DNA from: Terricaulis sp.
GTDB lineage: Bacteria > Pseudomonadota > Alphaproteobacteria > Caulobacterales > Aquidulcibacteraceae
Assembly: GCA_024707365.1 (NCBI GenBank)
Contig: JANPZV010000001.1
Span: 1-64,000, forward strand
Direction of reading: 5' to 3'
Length of the DNA: 64,000 nucleotides
Each line of letters starts with the position of its first letter. The stretch's first letter is position 1. A program made the position numbers and the translations under genes. Below the pieces are notes generated by a model, which was not told where the DNA came from, ran no database searches, and was given only the letters and a program-made list of their open reading frames with translations. This document shows positions 1-11,984 of this stretch, piece by piece.

Positions 1-501
1 TATGGCGTCGCCACCAGCGATAAGCTCGATTGGAACGCCGGGATTATGGGGATGGATGACGGGGCGAGCTGGAGCCTCGCGGGCGGCGTGCGGCTTTGGT
101 CCTAAGTCGATGTGGCCTCGTATTCTTACAACGAGATGGAATATTCCTGCTGCACCCCCAACAACACCAGTGAAACGCGCGTGATGGCGTATACGCCACC
201 TACAATCTCAAGCTCTTGCCCGGTTGAGCCTTATGCTGGCGCAGGCCTTGAAAGCTTTCGTGGGTTACCTATGAAAGCGTCGGCTCATACAAAAAGCGAA
301 GCCGGATGCGGAGTTCGCCTCTCAGGTGATTGGCGGCGTGCGCGTGCCGATCGGCGCGCGCTGGGGCGTGTTGGCGAGTATCGCTATCAGGCGCTGTTTC
401 GGCGACGCCAAAGGCGAGCGCGCGTTGGGCATGGTCGATGTGTGGGAGCACGAGGGCACCTGTTCCTGTTTGGCGTGCTGCTTCAACATCAATTGATCGC
501 C
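1..501 (+). CDS. Outer-membrane beta-barrel protein, 3' part only, with several apparent frameshifts
   Basis: Frame 1 reads YGVATSDKLDWNAGIMGMDDGASWSLAGGVRLWS; shifted frames then read VDVASYSYNEMEYSCCTPNNTSETRVMAYT, AEFASQVIGGVRVPIGARWGVLAS and FGDAKGERALGMVDVWEHEGT. These look like beta-barrel strands in one broken gene. Confidence 0.45.
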
Positions 502-524
502 GCTTTTTGCCCCCCTCCAAACTC

Positions 525-555
525 AAACGCCCGGCTTTCTGGGGGCGTTTTTGTT
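525..555. terminator. Intrinsic terminator between convergent OMP gene and hppA
   Basis: AAACGCCC-ggctttctgg-GGGCGTTT followed by TTGTT. Confidence 0.75.
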
Positions 556-561
556 GTGTCT

Positions 562-2720
562 CTAGAGCCCGATCAGTTCCAGTGCGCCAGCACCGCCGGC
601 AGCAGCAGCGCCACGATATAGGTGATGCTGATCATCGGGTTCACAGCAGGGCCGGACGTATCCTTGTAAGGATCGCCAACCGTATCGCCCGTCACCGCCG
701 CCGCTTATGGGCGTCGGGCCTGCCGCGCATGATGGCCTACTCTTCGATCAGCTTCTTGGCGTTGTCACGCTGCCGCCGCCGAGGTCATCGAGATGGCGAC
801 GAAGAGGTGATGGTCATGATCACGCCAACCAGCAGCGCTCCGCAGCGGTAAACGCAGTGGCCAGGCCCGAGATCGTAAAGATCACGGCGAACAGGCACGA
901 TCAGCCTGTACCGGCAGCTGCTGAAGCACGATCGTTTCGCGGATCTCCACTCGTCAGGATGTCCACCGCGCATAATCAGGCTTGGCCGTGCGTTCCATGA
1001 TGCCGGGGATTTCGCGGAATTGGCGGCGCACTTCCTGCACCACCGCTTCGGCCGCGCGCCCCACCGCCGTCATCGACCAGCCGCCGAACAGGTACGGCAG
1101 AGGCCGCCCACGAACAGGCCAACGATCACATACGGATTGGAGAGCGCAAAGTCAAGGATCACCCCTTCAAAGAAGCGATACTCGCCCGGATGGCTGGCGT
1201 AATATTTGAGATCCTCAAAATACGCCGCAAACAGCACCAGCGCGCCAAGGCCCGCTGAGGCGATGGCGTAGCCCTTCGTCACCGCCTTGGTGGTGTTGCC
1301 CACCGCGTCGAGCGCGTCGGTCGTCACGCGGACTTCCTTCGGCAGCTCGGCCATTTCAGCGATGCCGCCGGCATTGTCCGTCACCGGGCCGAACGCATCG
1401 AGCGCGACCACGATGCCCGCCACCGAAAGCATGGTCGTCACCGCGATGGCGATGCCGAACAGGCCCGCGAGCGTAAAGCACGCGATGATGCCGGCCACGA
1501 TGGTGAGCGCCGGCAGCGCCGTCGATTCCATCGAAACCGCGAGGCCCTGGATCACGTTGGTGCCGTGGCCCGATTCAGGAGGCCTTGGCCACGCTTTTGA
1601 CCGGGCGGAAGCCCGTGCCGGTGTAGTATTCGGTGATCAAGCGATCGCGCCCGTCACCAGCAAGCCGATGAGGCCGCATATGAAGAGGCTTTGGCCGGTG
1701 ATGGCCGCCAGCGGGTTCTCAACGCCAAGGCTCGGCGCAATCGATTCCCAGCCCACCGTCACATGGATCGCCGCCGCAAGGCCGACAGCCGAGAGCAAGC
1801 CCGCAGCCACAAGGCCCTTATACAGCGCGCCCATAATGTTCTGCGAAGCGCCAAGGCGCACGAAGAACGTGCCGATGATGGAGGCGATGATCGCCAGCCC
1901 GCCAATGGCGAGCGGCAGCATCATGATGGCCGAAACTTCCGGCGCGGCGCGGAAGAGGATGGAGCCAAGCACCATCGTCGCCACCGCCGTCACCGCATAG
2001 GTTTCAAACAAATCCGCCGCCATGCCGGCGCAATCGCCCACGTTGTCGCCGACGTTGTCTGCGATGGTGGCCGGGTTGCGCGGATCATCCTCGGGGATGC
2101 CCGCTTCCACCTTGCCGACCATGTCGCCGCCAACGTCCGCGCCCTTGGTGAAGATGCCCCCGCCGAGGCGCGCGAAGATCGAGATCAGCGAAGCGCCAAA
2201 GCCCAGCGCCACCAATGAATCCACCACCGTGCGCGATGTCGGCTCGAGCCCAAGGAAATTGGTCAGCAGCAGATAATAGGCGGCCACGCCAAACAGCGCC
2301 CCGCCGGCCACCAGCATGCCCGTCACCGCGCCCGCCTTGAACGCCATGTTGAGCCCGCCCGCGAGAGACACCGCGCGCCGCTTCCGCCGTGCGCACATTG
2401 GCCTGCACCGACACGTTCATGCCGATAAAGCCCGCAGCGCCCGAAAGCACCGCCCCGATCAGAAAGCCGATCGGGATTTCCCAGCTTTGGAAAAGAATGA
2501 ACAGCAGCACAAACACGCCAACGCCCACCCACGCGATCGTGGTGTATTGGCGCTTGAGATAGGCGCGCGCGCCTTCTTGAATGGCCGCTGCGATTTCCTT
2601 CATCCGGTCAGAGCCGGCTGAAGCTTTGGTGATGGCTTGAGTTTCAAACCAGCCGTAAAGCGCGGCGATCACGCCGCTGGCTACGACGAGCCACAAGATC
2701 AAATTCAGGTCCATTGTCAC
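562..2720 (-). CDS. hppA: Membrane-bound proton-translocating pyrophosphatase, frameshifted (at least 3 indels)
   Basis: ORF pieces 2085-2720, 1637-2398 and 1070-1555 plus a C-terminus ending ...[25 protein letters not shown]. Motifs [47 protein letters not shown] and [13 protein letters not shown]. Confidence 0.93.
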
Positions 2721-2871
2721 CTATCCTGGGCGAAGGGAGGGCCCCCGCGCCGGTTGGGGAGAACGGGTTGGCCGCCGCGCGACATTCTTGTCTGCGTGAA
2801 CGCTTCCCCCTAGGTGGCGCCGTCCTGCCTCAATTCGCCGCAATGCGCAATGGAGGGCCCCCAGCGGGTGC

Positions 2872-3339
2872 TCAGACCCCGCCGCCCTGGCTGGAAAAGG
2901 TCGCCACGATCGTCACGGCCGCGACCGCCCGCTCGCCCAAGGCCGCAATCGCGGCGGCGCGATAGACCTCGATCGCCCGCGCCTCGTTGAGGCTGTGCGG
3001 ATCGTCGGGGTTGGAGAGATCATGTTCGTGGCTGGCCCGCACCAGGGCGTCGCGCAGAATGTGCGCCTGCTCGCGCGTGCGCCAAAGATCCACCCCGTTG
3101 GCGATCTCCACCCGCACGGACACGAACAGATAATTTGCCAGATACCCGTCCCGCACCACCGGAACCGCCAGATACGGCGCATCCATCGAGCGCGAGGAGA
3201 GCTGCTCTGCCTCGCCCTTCTCGGCCTTGGCTTTCGCTTTGGGCGCCGCATCCGCCGAGCCTGCCGCGGCCAAGCCCGCCAGCAGCACGCCCGCAAGCGC
3301 GGCGGCGGCGATGCTGCGAATCATGGAAGAGCGCTTCAT
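2872..3339 (-). CDS. Hypothetical exported protein
   Basis: MKRSSMIRSIAAAALAGVLLAGLAAAGSADA signal peptide, then a compact alpha/beta-like domain; ORF ends at 2872. Confidence 0.6.
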   Translation of the reverse strand: MKRSSMIRSIAAAALAGVLLAGLAAAGSADAAPKAKAKAEKGEAEQLSSRSMDAPYLAVPVVRDGYLANYLFVSVRVEIANGVDLWRTREQAHILRDALVRASHEHDLSNPDDPHSLNEARAIEVYRAAAIAALGERAVAAVTIVATFSSQGGGV

Positions 3340-3376
3340 GGTGCGCCAAGGATCAGCCGCTTCGGTTAGCGCCGCG

Positions 3377-4450
3377 TTAGCGCCCCAGCTTATGGGCGTG
3401 CCCGCCCTCATCCAGCGGCAAGGCCGCGCCTTGACGATCCACCATCCGCACGCCCTCACCGGCCTCCGCCACGCCAATGCGCGAAAGCCTGAGGCTTCCA
3501 TCTGCGTCGAGCGCGGCGATGGCCGCGCGATCGGTGGGCGCGGCGGTGAACAGCACGACGTAATCGTCCCCGCCGCTGATCAGCTTGCGCACATCCCCGC
3601 CGGAAAACGCCCAGCGTAGCGCCGGCGGCGCAAACGGGATCGCGTTCGCCTCAATCCGCAGCGCCACGTTCGAGGCCGCCGCCAGCTTGCGCGCATCCGC
3701 AACCAATCCGTCCGACACATCCATCGAAGCCCGCGCAAACGCCGCCACCAGCCCGGCGCATTCGGTGTGCAGCATCGGCGCAAGATAAAGCGATTGCAGC
3801 CACGCCGCTTCGGCGTCGAATTCCTCGCCCGGCAAGCGCAGAAAATCCGGCATCTCCGCCGCCAAAGCCTCGGATTCGGCGCGCGCGGCGGCTTCATCGC
3901 GCTCGCGCCGCAGCTCGGCCATGCCCATCGCGCCGGTGCGCAATTGGAGACCCATCCAGGCCGAGCCGATGTCTCCGCCTGCGAGCCACACATCATCGCC
4001 CGCCAGCGCATCCGCGCGCGCGGGCGTGCGCGGGCCGAGCGGCTCGCCAAACAAAGTCACCGAAACCGTGAGCGGGCCTTTGGTCGCGGTCGTATCCCCG
4101 CCCAGCATGCTGATGCCGAAGGTTTCAAACTCACCCGCGATCGCATCGCCGAAATAGCGCAGATCTTCCGCGGGCCGCGTATCGGGCCAGATCAGCGTCA
4201 GCAGCGCGTAGCGCGGCCGCGCGCCCTTGGCGATGAGATCGGAAACATTCACCCGCACCGCCTTCATCGCCACCGTGGCGATCGGATCTTGCGGCAGAAA
4301 GTGCACGCCTTCGACGATGGCGTCTGTTGTGATCACCAGCCGCCCGCTGCTTTCCAGCACGGCCGCATCATCCTTGAGCCCGCGCGCCGCGGCATCCTTG
4401 GCCAACGGCGCAAACCAAGTGCGGATCACATCGAATTCGTCAGCAGACAT
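3377..4450 (-). CDS. thiL: Thiamine-monophosphate kinase
   Basis: DDAAVL...TTDAIVEGVHFL...VNVSDLIAKGARPRYALLTL...GGDTTATKG; adjacent to nusB as in other alphaproteobacteria. Confidence 0.93.
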   Translation of the reverse strand: MSADEFDVIRTWFAPLAKDAAARGLKDDAAVLESSGRLVITTDAIVEGVHFLPQDPIATVAMKAVRVNVSDLIAKGARPRYALLTLIWPDTRPAEDLRYFGDAIAGEFETFGISMLGGDTTATKGPLTVSVTLFGEPLGPRTPARADALAGDDVWLAGGDIGSAWMGLQLRTGAMGMAELRRERDEAAARAESEALAAEMPDFLRLPGEEFDAEAAWLQSLYLAPMLHTECAGLVAAFARASMDVSDGLVADARKLAAASNVALRIEANAIPFAPPALRWAFSGGDVRKLISGGDDYVVLFTAAPTDRAAIAALDADGSLRLSRIGVAEAGEGVRMVDRQGAALPLDEGGHAHKLGR

Positions 4451-4453
4451 AAG

Positions 4454-4603
4454 CTTTCCTCCCCCTCCCCTTGAGGGGAGGGGGTTGGGGGGCGGGGTGA
4501 ACCACCGGCGTATGAAGGGCAGGCGTCATATCAAAACAGCTAAAATTTCAGACATCGCGCGTCACCCCGCCTTCGCCCTCCCCTCAAGGGGAGGGGGTGA
4601 AAG
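4454..4603. repeat. Imperfect inverted-repeat (MITE/REP-like) element between nusB and thiL
   Basis: CTTTCctCCCCCTCCCCTTGAGGGGAGGGGG...GGCGGGGTGA - about 60 nt - TCACCCCGCC...CCCTCCCCTCAAGGGGAGGGGGTGAAAG. Confidence 0.7.
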
Positions 4604-4612
4604 TCGGCGGCG

Positions 4613-5068
4613 TCACGCCCTTAAATCCTTCGCACACGCATCCAGCGTCGCGTTCACAAAGCCGGGCTCTGGCCCCTCGAAGAAGCTTTTGGCGATCTCA
4701 ACATATTCATCGATCACAACGGCAACGGGAATATCATCGCGTTGTTCCAGCTCCGCCGCGCCCGCGCGCAAAATCGCGCGCGCTACGGCATCCAGCCGCT
4801 CGAGTTTCCAGCCTTTGGAGAGATGCCGCGCGATCGCCTGATCCAGCGTCAGCTGCCGCTCCACCGCTTTTTCCACCAGCGTCGTAAACAGCGCCATATC
4901 GCCGTCGATCTCGTTGATCAGCGTGTCGCTATTCTCGCGCGGCAGCTTGCCGGCGTCGAAATCGGCGATGGCTTGCGCGGTGGTGGAGCCGGAAATTTCC
5001 ATCTGATAAAGCGCCTGCACAGCCGCTAGCCGTGCTGCGCGGCGTGCGTCGATTTCACCGGGCTTCAC
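4613..5068 (-). CDS. nusB: Transcription antitermination protein NusB
   Basis: RRAARLAAVQALYQMEISG...INEIDGD...ERLDAVARAILRAGAAEL...VIDEYVEIAKSFF. Confidence 0.92.
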   Translation of the reverse strand: MKPGEIDARRAARLAAVQALYQMEISGSTTAQAIADFDAGKLPRENSDTLINEIDGDMALFTTLVEKAVERQLTLDQAIARHLSKGWKLERLDAVARAILRAGAAELEQRDDIPVAVVIDEYVEIAKSFFEGPEPGFVNATLDACAKDLRA

Positions 5069-5534
5069 GGCGCCTCTCCGCCGAAGCGGCGCTGCAGCGC
5101 GATCATGGCGATGGCCGCTTTCAGCGCCTCCCCGCCCTTATCGCCGCGCGCGGGATCTGCGCGCTCCTTCCGCTTGCGCGAGGTTTTCCACGGTGAGGAT
5201 GCCATACCCGATCGCCACCCCTTCCAGCGAAAGCTGCATCAGTCCGCGCGCGCTTTCCCCGCACACATAATCATAATGGCTCGTCTCCCCGCGCACCACG
5301 CAGCCGAGCGCGACAAAGCCGTCATACGCCCCGCACGCCAGCGCGATCGCGCCCGGAATTTCAAACGCGCCCGGCACGTTTACGCGCTCAAGCTCAACAC
5401 CCGCCTCAGCCGCCACCGCATCGGCGCCTCGCCAGCATCATCTCGGCCACGCCGCGATAATAGGGCGACACCACAACAAGCACGCGCGCCCCGCCCGGCA
5501 GCTTTTCGACCGGCGTTTTCTCAACATCCTTCAC
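5065..5534 (-). CDS. ribH: 6,7-dimethyl-8-ribityllumazine synthase, two apparent frameshifts (~5165 and ~5430)
   Basis: [15 protein letters not shown]...[34 protein letters not shown]...[14 protein letters not shown]; 3' end recovered in another frame as [33 protein letters not shown]. Confidence 0.9.
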
Positions 5535-6655
5535 GGCTCAAACCCCCGCCAGCCGTCCATGGTGAGGCCATAGCCCTCAAGGCCGATCAATTTGTGCGGC
5601 GTGTTGGAGAGCACGATCATGCGCCCCACGCCAAGATCATGCAAAATCTGCGAGCCGACGCCGACAACGCGCACCACATCTTCATGCTCAAGCGCGCCCT
5701 GCTCGCCGCGCAGCCAGCGCGTGATGCTGTCGGGCTGGCTGTCGCGCAGCAGCACCAGAACGCCCGCGCCTTCGGCCTCGATCGCTTCGATCGCCTTGTT
5801 GATGAGCCCAGCGCGCGCCGTCGCGCCCATAACATCGGCGCCGAACTCAACGCGATGCACCCGCACCAAAGTCGGCGTATCGGCCGCCACCGCGCCCTTC
5901 ACCAGCGCCACATGCTCCACCCCGTCAATCCGATTGCGGAAGACGACAAGCCGGAAACGCGCGCCAGATGCGCTGACGAAATCTTCCTCATGCGTCCGAT
6001 CAACGTAGCGATCATGCGCGCGGCGATAGGCGATGAGATCATCGATCGCGCCAATCTTCAGCCCATGAAATTGCGCGAACGCCACAAGCTCGGGCAGCCG
6101 CGCCATGGTGCCGTCATCGTTCATGATCTCGCAGATCACCGCAGAGGGATTAAGCCCCGCCGCGCGCGCGATATCCACGCTCGCCTCGGTATGGCCCGCG
6201 CGCAGCAGCACCCCGCCATCGCGCGCCGTCAGTGGAAATACATGGCCGGGCGAGACTATGTCGTCAGCGCCCTTGGTCGCATCAATCGCCACTGCGATAG
6301 TGAGCGCGCGATCGGCCGCCGAGATGCCGGTGGAAATGCCTTCCTTGGCTTCAATCGAAACCGTGAACGCCGTGCCCAGCCGCGCCTGGTTGCGCGGCGC
6401 CATCGGCTCAAGCCCCAGCCCGCGCGTGCGCTCTTCCGTGAGCGCCAGGCAGATCAGCCCGCGCCCATGCTTGGCCATGAAATTGACCTGCGCCGGCGTT
6501 GCGAACTGCGCGGGGATCACAAGATCGCCCTCGTTCTCGCGATCCTCGGCGTCCACCAGGATGAACATGCGCCCTTCGCGCGCTTCTTCGATAATTTCCG
6601 GCGCCGGCGAAATCGCGCGCTTCAAATCTTCGATCGGGGACGGCTTGGCCGTCAT
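5531..6655 (-). CDS. ribB: 3,4-dihydroxy-2-butanone-4-phosphate synthase with degenerate GTP cyclohydrolase II-like C-terminal domain (RibBX type)
   Basis: DHBP synthase core DAEDRENEGDLVIPAQFATPAQVNFMAKHGRGLICLAL; C-terminal half is RibA-like (VRVH...GSQILHDLGVGRMIVLSNTPHKLIGLEGYGL) but lacks the three zinc cysteines. Confidence 0.9.
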   Translation of the reverse strand: MTAKPSPIEDLKRAISPAPEIIEEAREGRMFILVDAEDRENEGDLVIPAQFATPAQVNFMAKHGRGLICLALTEERTRGLGLEPMAPRNQARLGTAFTVSIEAKEGISTGISAADRALTIAVAIDATKGADDIVSPGHVFPLTARDGGVLLRAGHTEASVDIARAAGLNPSAVICEIMNDDGTMARLPELVAFAQFHGLKIGAIDDLIAYRRAHDRYVDRTHEEDFVSASGARFRLVVFRNRIDGVEHVALVKGAVAADTPTLVRVHRVEFGADVMGATARAGLINKAIEAIEAEGAGVLVLLRDSQPDSITRWLRGEQGALEHEDVVRVVGVGSQILHDLGVGRMIVLSNTPHKLIGLEGYGLTMDGWRGFEP

Positions 6656-7260
6656 CAGCGTCTTCCTTCCAACAGGCGCGCCGCGTAGCGCGCCATCATA
6701 TCCGCTTCGAGGTTCACTTTATCGCCGGCCTTCAAGCGCGATAAAGTCGTCACGCCCCAGGTGTGCGGGATCACCAGCACGCCAAAGCCCTCCTCATCCA
6801 CCTCATTGACGGTGAGCGAAACCCCGTTCACCGCCACCGCGCCCTTGGGCGCAATGAGATACGCAATCTGCGCCGGCGGAGCGATGCGCACGCGCCAGCC
6901 CTCGCCGTCGGCCACAACCGAAAGCACTTCGCCCAGCCCATCCACATGGCCCTGCACGATATGCCCGCCCAATTCATCGCCCAGCTTCAACGAGCGTTCG
7001 AGGTTCACCGTATCGCCTGTTTGCAGATCGCCCATCGTCGTCAGCGCCAGGCTCTCGGGCGCCACCTCCACAAGATAGCGCGCGCCCGCTTGGATCGGCG
7101 CTTTTTCCACCACCGTCAGGCACACGCCCTCATGCGCGATCGAGGCGCCGATCTCGATGCCTTCGGCCTCGTAAGGCGCATCAATAGTGAGGCGCACGAG
7201 CCCATTGCGGCGCTCAACGCCGGTCACGGCGCCCTTGGCGGTAATGATGCCGGTAAACAT
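6655..7260 (-). CDS. ribE: Riboflavin synthase alpha subunit
   Basis: MFTGIITAKGAVTGVERRN...GASIAHEGVCLTVVEK...GHIVQGHVDGLGEV...KGAVAVNGVSLTVNEV. Confidence 0.93.
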   Translation of the reverse strand: MFTGIITAKGAVTGVERRNGLVRLTIDAPYEAEGIEIGASIAHEGVCLTVVEKAPIQAGARYLVEVAPESLALTTMGDLQTGDTVNLERSLKLGDELGGHIVQGHVDGLGEVLSVVADGEGWRVRIAPPAQIAYLIAPKGAVAVNGVSLTVNEVDEEGFGVLVIPHTWGVTTLSRLKAGDKVNLEADMMARYAARLLEGRR

Positions 7261-7270
7261 GAAACTCCGA

Positions 7271-7933
7271 TCAGCCCCGCTCGTAGCTTTCCCAGAGATC
7301 GGGGCCAAGGGCTTGGAATGCAACGCGTCGAAACGCCGGGGCCTGGCTCAGCTTCCCCAGCGCGAGCGCCGCCACCGCCGGGCGCCCCTCCGCCCCCAGC
7401 AGAATCGGCGCCCGGAACCATTCCAGCCGGTCCACCAGGCCCGTCGCGATCAGCCCGGCGGCCAGCACGCCCCCGCCTTCGACCAGCACCGATTTTACGC
7501 CGCGCGCGCCGAGCCGGCTCAGCACAGCGCCCAAATCGACGCCCTCGCCCAAAGCAGGCGCGGCCTCAACCTGAACGCCCATCGCGTCCAAAATCGCAAC
7601 CCGCGCCGGGCTCGCGCGCTCGCGGCCAAACACGATCAGCGGCGAATGCTCAAGGCGCGCGTAGAGCTTGCCCTCCAGCGGAATATCCAGCCGGTTTGTC
7701 ACCACCACGCGCGCGGGCTGCTTTGCCGGCGGCGGCTCCGTGCGCGCCAGCAGGGACGGATCATCCGCCCGCGCCGTGCCCGCGCCGATCATCACCGCAT
7801 CGTGGGCCGCGCGCAGGTTCTGCACCTCGGCACGCGCGGCTTCACCCGTGATCCAGCGGCTTTCGCCCGCAGCGGTCGCAATGCGCCCGTCAAGCGAGGT
7901 CGCCAATTTCAGGGTGACGCGGGGCCGGTCCAT
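7271..7933 (-). CDS. ribD: Stand-alone RibD C-terminal (5-amino-6-(5-phosphoribosylamino)uracil reductase) domain protein
   Basis: Starts MDRPRVTLKLATSLDGRIATAAGESRWITGEAARAEVQNLRAAHDAVMIGAGTARADDPSL, which matches the reductase half of RibD; no deaminase domain upstream. Confidence 0.85.
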   Translation of the reverse strand: MDRPRVTLKLATSLDGRIATAAGESRWITGEAARAEVQNLRAAHDAVMIGAGTARADDPSLLARTEPPPAKQPARVVVTNRLDIPLEGKLYARLEHSPLIVFGRERASPARVAILDAMGVQVEAAPALGEGVDLGAVLSRLGARGVKSVLVEGGGVLAAGLIATGLVDRLEWFRAPILLGAEGRPAVAALALGKLSQAPAFRRVAFQALGPDLWESYERG

Positions 7934-7977
7934 GGCCGCTTCCTAGCACCACCGCCGCTCCCGCGCATCCAACGTGC

Positions 7978-9898
7978 TTACCGGATTTCCAGCTCAAACC
8001 CCGCCGCCGGCAGATCCTCGGCGTTGTAGAGGTTGCACACCGGCGCATCGCCCCAGCAATAGCGCACAAAGGCCGGGTCGAGGCCGCCGCGCGGGGAGAG
8101 CACGATCTCCTCGCCCTCCACCAGCGCATCGACGAACTGGCACGCGCGGCTTGCATCGCAGAGCTCAAACCCGATCGGCCGGTGGCCGCCATAGCTCAGC
8201 AGCGGCCCATGGCTGAAACGCACGCGCACGCCATCGCCTACGCGCGCGGCGCTCAGCGGCTTGGGCCCATCGGTGATCACGTCCACGCCGTAAATCATCG
8301 CCAGCGCATGCCGCGCCAAGCGCTGGCCCACGATCAGCTTTTGCGTGGGGTGGATGTCGTAGCGGTCGCCAATGTCGATCGTCACCGCAAGGCCGGCGCG
8401 GCCATCGGCGTCCACGACGCGCCGCTGCACATCGCGCAGCCCGCCCCAGGAAAACGGCGCCGGCTCGCCAAACGCCGGCATGCCGAAATTCGCAAGCTGG
8501 GTGATGAAAAACGGCAGACGCGGCGCTTCAAACCGCGCGCGCCAATCGGCCATCCAAGCCGGCGTCAGCCGCGCATATTCATCCGGCGCGCCCGCATTGG
8601 ATTCGCCCTGATACCAAACCACGCCCGCCAGCCCATAAGGCGCAAGCAGCGCCACCATGCCGTTGAACAACACCGCATGCCCGTTCGGCCCGCCCCCATG
8701 GCGCTTGCGGCGGCGCAGACACAGCGCCCAGCGGCGCTGAGATCGCATAGCGCCACACATTGTTCAGCGGGATCACGCTGCCATCGCTGAGCCGCAGCAG
8801 CTTGGCATCCGCCGGCCCCCAAAAACCGCCGCCGCCGCCGCTATCCAGCACCGCCGCCGCCAGCACATTGCGCCCCGCGCGCAGCGCGCCGGGCGCGACG
8901 TCATAATTGCGCGGCTGATCCCAGCCGCTCATCGCGCCAATGGCGCGGCCGTTGAGATACGTCGCGTCGATATCGTCGGCCGGGCCAAGCTCAAAGCGCC
9001 CGCCCAGCGCCGCTTGCGCCGCCGTCAGCGTAAATTCGGTGCGATACCAGGCGATGCCGTCAAAACCCGCCAGCGGCGCTTCGCCGATGCTTTCCCAGAA
9101 GCCTTGCGGCATGATCGCACGCCATGCGCCATCATCGAAATCCGGCGCAAACCACCCCGCGCGCCCGCCCGGATCATTCTCGGCCCACCAGCTTTCCATC
9201 AGCGCCGTAAAGCGCCGCCGCGCCGCGCCCGGATCGGCGCGGTTTTGCTGCATCAACGCCACCGCCTCGTCATAGCCGCCAAGCTGCGTAAACGCGCGCT
9301 CGCTCATCCAGGCTTCGATGATCGTCCCGCCCCAGGAGGCGTGGATCAGCCCGATCGGAACCCCGGTTTGCAGATGCAGATCGCGCCCAAAGAAATAACA
9401 AACCGCCGAAAAATCCGCGACGCTTTCGGCGCTCGCCGCCGCCCAGCGATCCGCCGGCTCCGGCAGCGCGCGCGGGCCATCGTCGGCGATGCGGCGCGTC
9501 ACTTGAAAGAGCCGCAGGTTCGGATGATGCCCCGCCGCGACTTCAACGCCTGCATTGGTGGCGTAGCGCGTTTGAAATTCCATGTTCGATTGGCCGGAGC
9601 AGAGATACACATCGCCCACCAGCAGATCTGAAACGCTTTGCGCCGCCGCCCCGCTCTCAACCCGCAGCGTCAGCGCCGCAGCGCTCGCCGCGCGCGCGGG
9701 CAGATCAACCCGCCAGCGGCCATCGGCGCCAGCACGCGCAATACGCGCGGCGCGATCCAGCGTCACCCGCACCCGCGCGCCGGGCTCGGCCCAGCCCCAC
9801 ACCGCAATCGGCTTGCCGCGCTGCAAAACCGCGTGATCTTGGAAGATGGGATGCAGCAGCGGGCGCTCCTGCGCCTGGCTCTCCGCGCACAGCATCAA
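7978..9898 (-). CDS. Sialate O-acetylesterase family protein, one frameshift near 8690
   Basis: GDVYLCSGQSNMEF and PYGLAGVVWYQGESNAG in two overlapping ORFs (8579-9898, 7978-8760). Confidence 0.88.
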
Positions 9899-9954
9899 AG
9901 CGATCGCCGCAGCGATCGCCCCACATTTTTCTCATGCGTTTCCCCGCCTGCCCC

Positions 9955-10424
9955 TCAGTGCTTGGCTTTGGGGCCTTTGCTTGCTTCTTCGATGAAATCC
10001 GCGAAATCGCTGGCTTCGCGGAAATCCTTATACACCGAAGCATACCGCACATAGGCGACAGGATCGAGATGATTGAGCGCCTCCATCACCATCTCGCCGA
10101 TGGTTTCTGAGGCCACCTCACTTTCGCCCTGGCTTTCCAGCTTACGCACGATGCCGGAAATCATCTGCTCGATCTGATCCTGCTCGATCGGCCGCTTGCG
10201 CAGCGCGATATTGAGCGAACGCGCCAGCTTATCGCGATCAAACGGCACCCGCCGCCCCGAGCGCTTGAGCACCGTGAGTTCACGCAATTGCACCCGCTCA
10301 AACGTGGTGAAGCGCGAGCCGCATTTATCGCACTGGCGCGCCGCCGCCGAATGGCCGCGCCATCCTCGGTGGGGCGGCTATCCTTCACTTGCGTATCTTC
10401 GTTCTGGCAAAATGGGCAGCGCAT
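9955..10424 (-). CDS. nrdR: Transcriptional repressor NrdR, frameshift near 10345
   Basis: [29 protein letters not shown] + (other frame) [36 protein letters not shown]...[21 protein letters not shown]. Confidence 0.92.
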
Positions 10425-10549
10425 GGCTCGCTATCGCTCGCTAGGGAATGGGCAATGGGGATAAGGGAATGGGGGCATTCCCAGCGTTTCCGATCCAACT
10501 GATTCGTTAGTGTCGCCCGCGATTGTGAACGAAACCACCCTCCACCGCC

Positions 10550-10686
10550 TCCCCGCCGAGCGCCCCGCGCAAGCGGGGCCGAGAGCGGGGATCCAGAAGT
10601 GACGAAGCGCTCGTGCGTGTTGCTCTGGATCCCGGATCGCCCCCGGCTTTCGCCGGGGCTGCGTCCGGGAAGCGTGCGGGCGCGCC
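10550..10686. repeat. REP-like palindromic intergenic repeats
   Basis: GCGCCCCGCGCAAGCGGGGcc...GCGGGGATCCAG and CCCCCGGCTTTCGCCGGGG; related to 15780-15905 (shared CCCGCGnAAGCGGGGATCCAG core). Confidence 0.6.
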
Positions 10687-10687
10687 C

Positions 10688-11984
<1,297 letters not shown>

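Noticed and set aside
5105-6688. 527-aa plus-strand ORF
   Set aside because: Antisense to ribH/ribB; no domain signal.
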